From: Actinomycetes bacterium
Lineage (GTDB): Bacteria; Actinomycetota; Actinomycetes; Mycobacteriales; Mycobacteriaceae
Reading direction: 5' to 3'
DNA length: 9,170 nucleotides
Assembly (NCBI GenBank): GCA_022600695.1
Contig: JAHZJY010000289.1
Span: forward strand, 1 to 9,170
The notes beneath the pieces are model-generated. The model worked only from the letters and a program-made list of their open reading frames with translations. It ran no database searches and had not been told where the DNA came from. This document shows positions 7,420-9,170 of this stretch, piece by piece. Numbering within the stretch: the stretch's first letter is position 1; each line of letters starts with the position of its first letter. Made by a program: the position numbers and the translations under genes.

Positions 7420-8300
7420 CGGTGATCCTGGTGGACCCGCGAAGACCTGCCCTGGTGCCGATCGAAGCAGTGGAACTGCTCGGGGGCGATGTTCAGTACA
7501 CCGAGGAGATGCCGATCCGGGTGCAGTGGTCGCTGCCCTCGGCGCGGTCGGCCCTGATCGGTCCCGCGGCGCCGGTGCTGCTGTCATCCGATCCCGGCCA
7601 CCCCGACGTCCGGGACCGGCTGGCAGGCGGCGAGCGGGTGATGTCCGTCGCGGCGCCGCGACCCGGTGAGCGGCTGGTCGACGCGGTGGAGATTATGGAC
7701 AAGCTGCGCACCTCTGGGCCGTGGGAGAGCGAGCAGACCCACGATTCGCTGCGGCGCTATCTTCTTGAGGAGACCTACGAGCTGTTCGACGCTGTCCGCG
7801 GCGGAAACCCCGACGAGCTGCGCGATGAACTCGGCGATGTCTTGTTGCAGGTGCTGTTTCATGCCCGCATCGCCGAGGAGGCTGCTCAGCATCCGTTCAC
7901 CATCGATGATGTCGCCGATGCGCTGGTGCGAAAACTCGCACACCGGGTGCCGGCCGTTCTGGCCGGGCAGCGGATCAGCCTGGAGGATCAGTTGGTTCAG
8001 TGGGAACAGCGGAAAGCCCTGGAGCGCTCCGGGCGGGGGTCCTGCGTCGACGGCTTGCCCACCGGGCAGCCCGCGCTCGCGCTGGCGCAGAAGGTTTTCG
8101 ACCGGGTATCGGCGGCCGGATGTCCTCCTGAGCTGATCCCGCCTGCCATGACGGCGGTATCGGTGAGTCCAGGCGGCGATGCCGAGAACGAGTTGCGGAC
8201 CACGGTGCTGGAGTTCATGGATGCCGTGCGTGCCGCTGAGCGCTCGATCGGTGCTTCCGGGCCGATCAGCGCCGAACAGTGGCGCATCGGTCTGGGCTAG
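7416..8300 (+). CDS. mazG: Nucleoside triphosphate pyrophosphohydrolase MazG
   Basis: MazG hydrolyses (d)NTPs, including oxidised or otherwise non-canonical ones, to the NMP and pyrophosphate, which cleans the nucleotide pool. The 294-aa product starts with an extension of about 85 residues seen in mycobacterial homologues. The catalytic all-alpha MazG domain follows (about 88-175), with the metal-binding signature EExxE at E118, E119 and E122 and ExxD at E138 and D141, in [12 protein letters not shown] and [17 protein letters not shown]. The second half (about 176-280) resembles the C-terminal domain of E. coli MazG at WEQRKALE and LALAQKV, but shows no second acidic metal site. I recall the M. 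tuberculosis protein as about 325 aa, so the C-terminus is shorter here. The ATG overlaps the mfd stop by 4 nt. Sitting beside mfd, it fits a genome-integrity operon under the TetR regulator. Confidence 0.96.
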   Translation: MTVILVDPRRPALVPIEAVELLGGDVQYTEEMPIRVQWSLPSARSALIGPAAPVLLSSDPGHPDVRDRLAGGERVMSVAAPRPGERLVDAVEIMDKLRTSGPWESEQTHDSLRRYLLEETYELFDAVRGGNPDELRDELGDVLLQVLFHARIAEEAAQHPFTIDDVADALVRKLAHRVPAVLAGQRISLEDQLVQWEQRKALERSGRGSCVDGLPTGQPALALAQKVFDRVSAAGCPPELIPPAMTAVSVSPGGDAENELRTTVLEFMDAVRAAERSIGASGPISAEQWRIGLG

Positions 8301-8387
8301 CGGGCGATCGCGGGCATTTCGGTTCCCGCTAACGAAACCGGTGCCGTGGAACGATAGGGAGGGAAAAGTACGGAGAGTAGGAGTTTC

Positions 8388-9110
8388 GTGTCACCGTCAC
8401 GCCGGGTGGGCGCCGTCGTCGTGGCATTGCTCTGCCTGCTGGCCCCCGCCTGCTCCCTGCAGTCCGGCCCACCCATCCCCAGAGGCGTCCCGCCGCCGGC
8501 GGGTGATCCGGTGCCGGCCATCAATACCCAAGGACCGGGCCGTCCGGCCGACCAGCTTCGGGCATGGGCCGAACGACGCGCCCCGGCCCTCGGCATCCCG
8601 ATCTCGGCTCTGGAGGCGTATGGATACGCGGCGCGGGTGGCCGAAGTGGAGAACCCGGAGTGTCACCTGTCGTGGACCACGCTGGCCGGAATCGGCATGG
8701 TGGAAAGCCACCACGGCACATATCGCGGGGCCGAGATCGCGCCGAATGGCGACGTGAGCCCACCTATCCGGGGGGTCGATCTGGACGGGACCAACGGAAA
8801 CCTCGAGATCATCGACTCGGAGACGTCGACGGCCGACGATCCGGTTTACGCAAGGGCTATGGGCCCGATGCAATTCATTCCTGAGACTTGGCGGCTGTAC
8901 GGCGTTGACGCCAACAACGATCGCGTGATCAGCCCCGACAATTTCGATGATGCCGCCCTGTCTGCTGCGGGCTACCTGTGCTTCCGCGGTAAGGACCTGG
9001 CCACGCCGCGCGGCTGGATGAACGCCCTGCGGGCCTACAACGACTCCGAGCCCTATGCGCGTGCGGTCCGGGACTGGGCTACCGCCTATGCGGCCGGCAG
9101 GCCGCTCTAG
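8388..9110 (+). CDS. lpqU: LpqU-like secreted lytic transglycosylase (lipoprotein)
   Basis: The 240-aa product has a signal peptide (SRRVGAVVVALLCLLAPAC), a Pro/Gly-rich linker (about 25-55) and an SLT/MltB-like muramidase domain (about 65-235). The domain shows LAGIGMVESHHG with the probable catalytic Glu at 106, AMGPMQFIPETW (157-168), NNDRVISPDNFDDAA (176-190) and RAYNDS (215-220), the usual motif order of the soluble lytic transglycosylase MltB-like group. The expected activity is non-hydrolytic cleavage of peptidoglycan outside the membrane. The lipobox is atypical (A19-P20-A21-C22), so lipidation at Cys22 is less certain than the family name implies. The GTG at 8388 has AGGAG at 8379-8383 with a 4-nt spacer. 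It lies 87 bp after mazG on the same strand; eno is expected downstream. Its last nine codons and stop lie in the first unit of a 29-bp tandem repeat. Confidence 0.92.
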   Translation: MSPSRRVGAVVVALLCLLAPACSLQSGPPIPRGVPPPAGDPVPAINTQGPGRPADQLRAWAERRAPALGIPISALEAYGYAARVAEVENPECHLSWTTLAGIGMVESHHGTYRGAEIAPNGDVSPPIRGVDLDGTNGNLEIIDSETSTADDPVYARAMGPMQFIPETWRLYGVDANNDRVISPDNFDDAALSAAGYLCFRGKDLATPRGWMNALRAYNDSEPYARAVRDWATAYAAGRPL

Positions 9111-9170
9111 CCGCCCATGCGGCCGGCAGGCCGCTCTAGCCGCCCATGCGGCCGGCAGGCCGCTCTAGCC
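9082..9170. repeat. 29-bp tandem hairpin repeat at the lpqU 3' end, continuing past the window
   Basis: Three full 29-bp units lie at 9082-9110, 9111-9139 and 9140-9168, and the last two bases of the window begin a fourth. Units 2 and 3 are identical; unit 1 differs at one base (T at 9087 instead of C). Each unit holds the perfect stem-loop GCGGCC-ggca-GGCCGC (9090-9105, 9119-9134 and 9148-9163) followed by tctag. Unit 1 encodes the end of LpqU and its TAG stop; the later units are downstream copies. The true copy number cannot be known because the array reaches the window edge. Confidence 0.95.
9090..9163 (+). terminator. Possible tandem U-less terminator hairpins after lpqU
   Basis: The three 6-bp all-GC hairpins (loop GGCA) at the end of lpqU have no run of T after them, so they are not classical intrinsic terminators. 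GC-rich hairpins without a U-tract, sometimes in tandem, have been proposed as mycobacterial terminators, though their efficiency is disputed. They could equally stabilise the 3' end of the mRNA. The first hairpin overlaps the final codons of lpqU. Confidence 0.3.

Noticed and set aside
8317..8340. Terminator hairpin after mazG (TTTCG/CGAAA or CGGTT/AACCG)
   Set aside because: Both pairings are only 5 bp with loops of about 11 nt and lack a T-tract, so they are not better than chance.
8348..8376. SigE/SigH-type promoter for lpqU starting with GGAAC
   Set aside because: GGAAC (8348-8352) fits a -35, but 18 nt downstream the sequence reads CGGA instead of the expected CGTT, so the match is only half.

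Overview
The window is a high-GC actinobacterial chromosome segment. It almost certainly comes from a Mycobacterium/Mycolicibacterium species. I recognise, from memory, the gene set and order lpqT-prsA-glmU-tRNA-Gln-tetR-mfd-mazG-lpqU, which matches the Rv1016c-Rv1022 neighbourhood of M. tuberculosis. The proteins PrsA, GlmU, Mfd, MazG and LpqU are all recognisably mycobacterial in motif content and length. Codon use looks uniform and there are no insertion sequences, phage genes or CRISPR arrays, so this is conserved core genome.

Left part, minus strand (1-2992). Read in the direction of transcription this is tRNA-Gln(TTG), a short tandem-repeat array abutting the 3' end of the tRNA, a leader with small inverted repeats, glmU (bifunctional UDP-GlcNAc synthesis), prsA (PRPP synthetase), and the first 69 codons of the lipoprotein gene lpqT, which runs off the left edge. 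glmU and prsA supply activated precursors for the cell envelope: UDP-GlcNAc for peptidoglycan and the arabinogalactan linker, and PRPP for decaprenyl-phosphoryl-arabinose as well as nucleotides.

Centre (2993-3035). A 43-bp divergent intergenic region carries two back-to-back -10 elements, one for the tRNA and one for the tetR gene. The tetR -10 is placed so that its transcript probably starts at the GTG codon (leaderless). An imperfect 17-bp palindrome links the two -10 boxes and is a natural candidate for the TetR-family operator.

Right part, plus strand (3036-9110). This contains a TetR-family regulator, mfd (transcription-repair coupling factor), mazG (NTP pyrophosphohydrolase, overlapping mfd by 4 nt with a very strong ribosome binding site), and lpqU (secreted, probably lipid-anchored lytic-transglycosylase-like protein). 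tetR-mfd-mazG reads as a regulated genome-maintenance operon. lpqU sits 87 bp further on and may have its own promoter.

No intergenic stretch exceeds 300 bp; the longest (2722-2920, 199 bp) is the glmU leader and repeat array. I see no new multi-gene system. The less ordinary material is non-coding: two unrelated GC-rich tandem hairpin arrays (32-bp units next to the tRNA, 29-bp units that begin inside the last codons of lpqU and run off the window), the shared tRNA/tetR promoter region, and possible alternative hairpins in the glmU leader.
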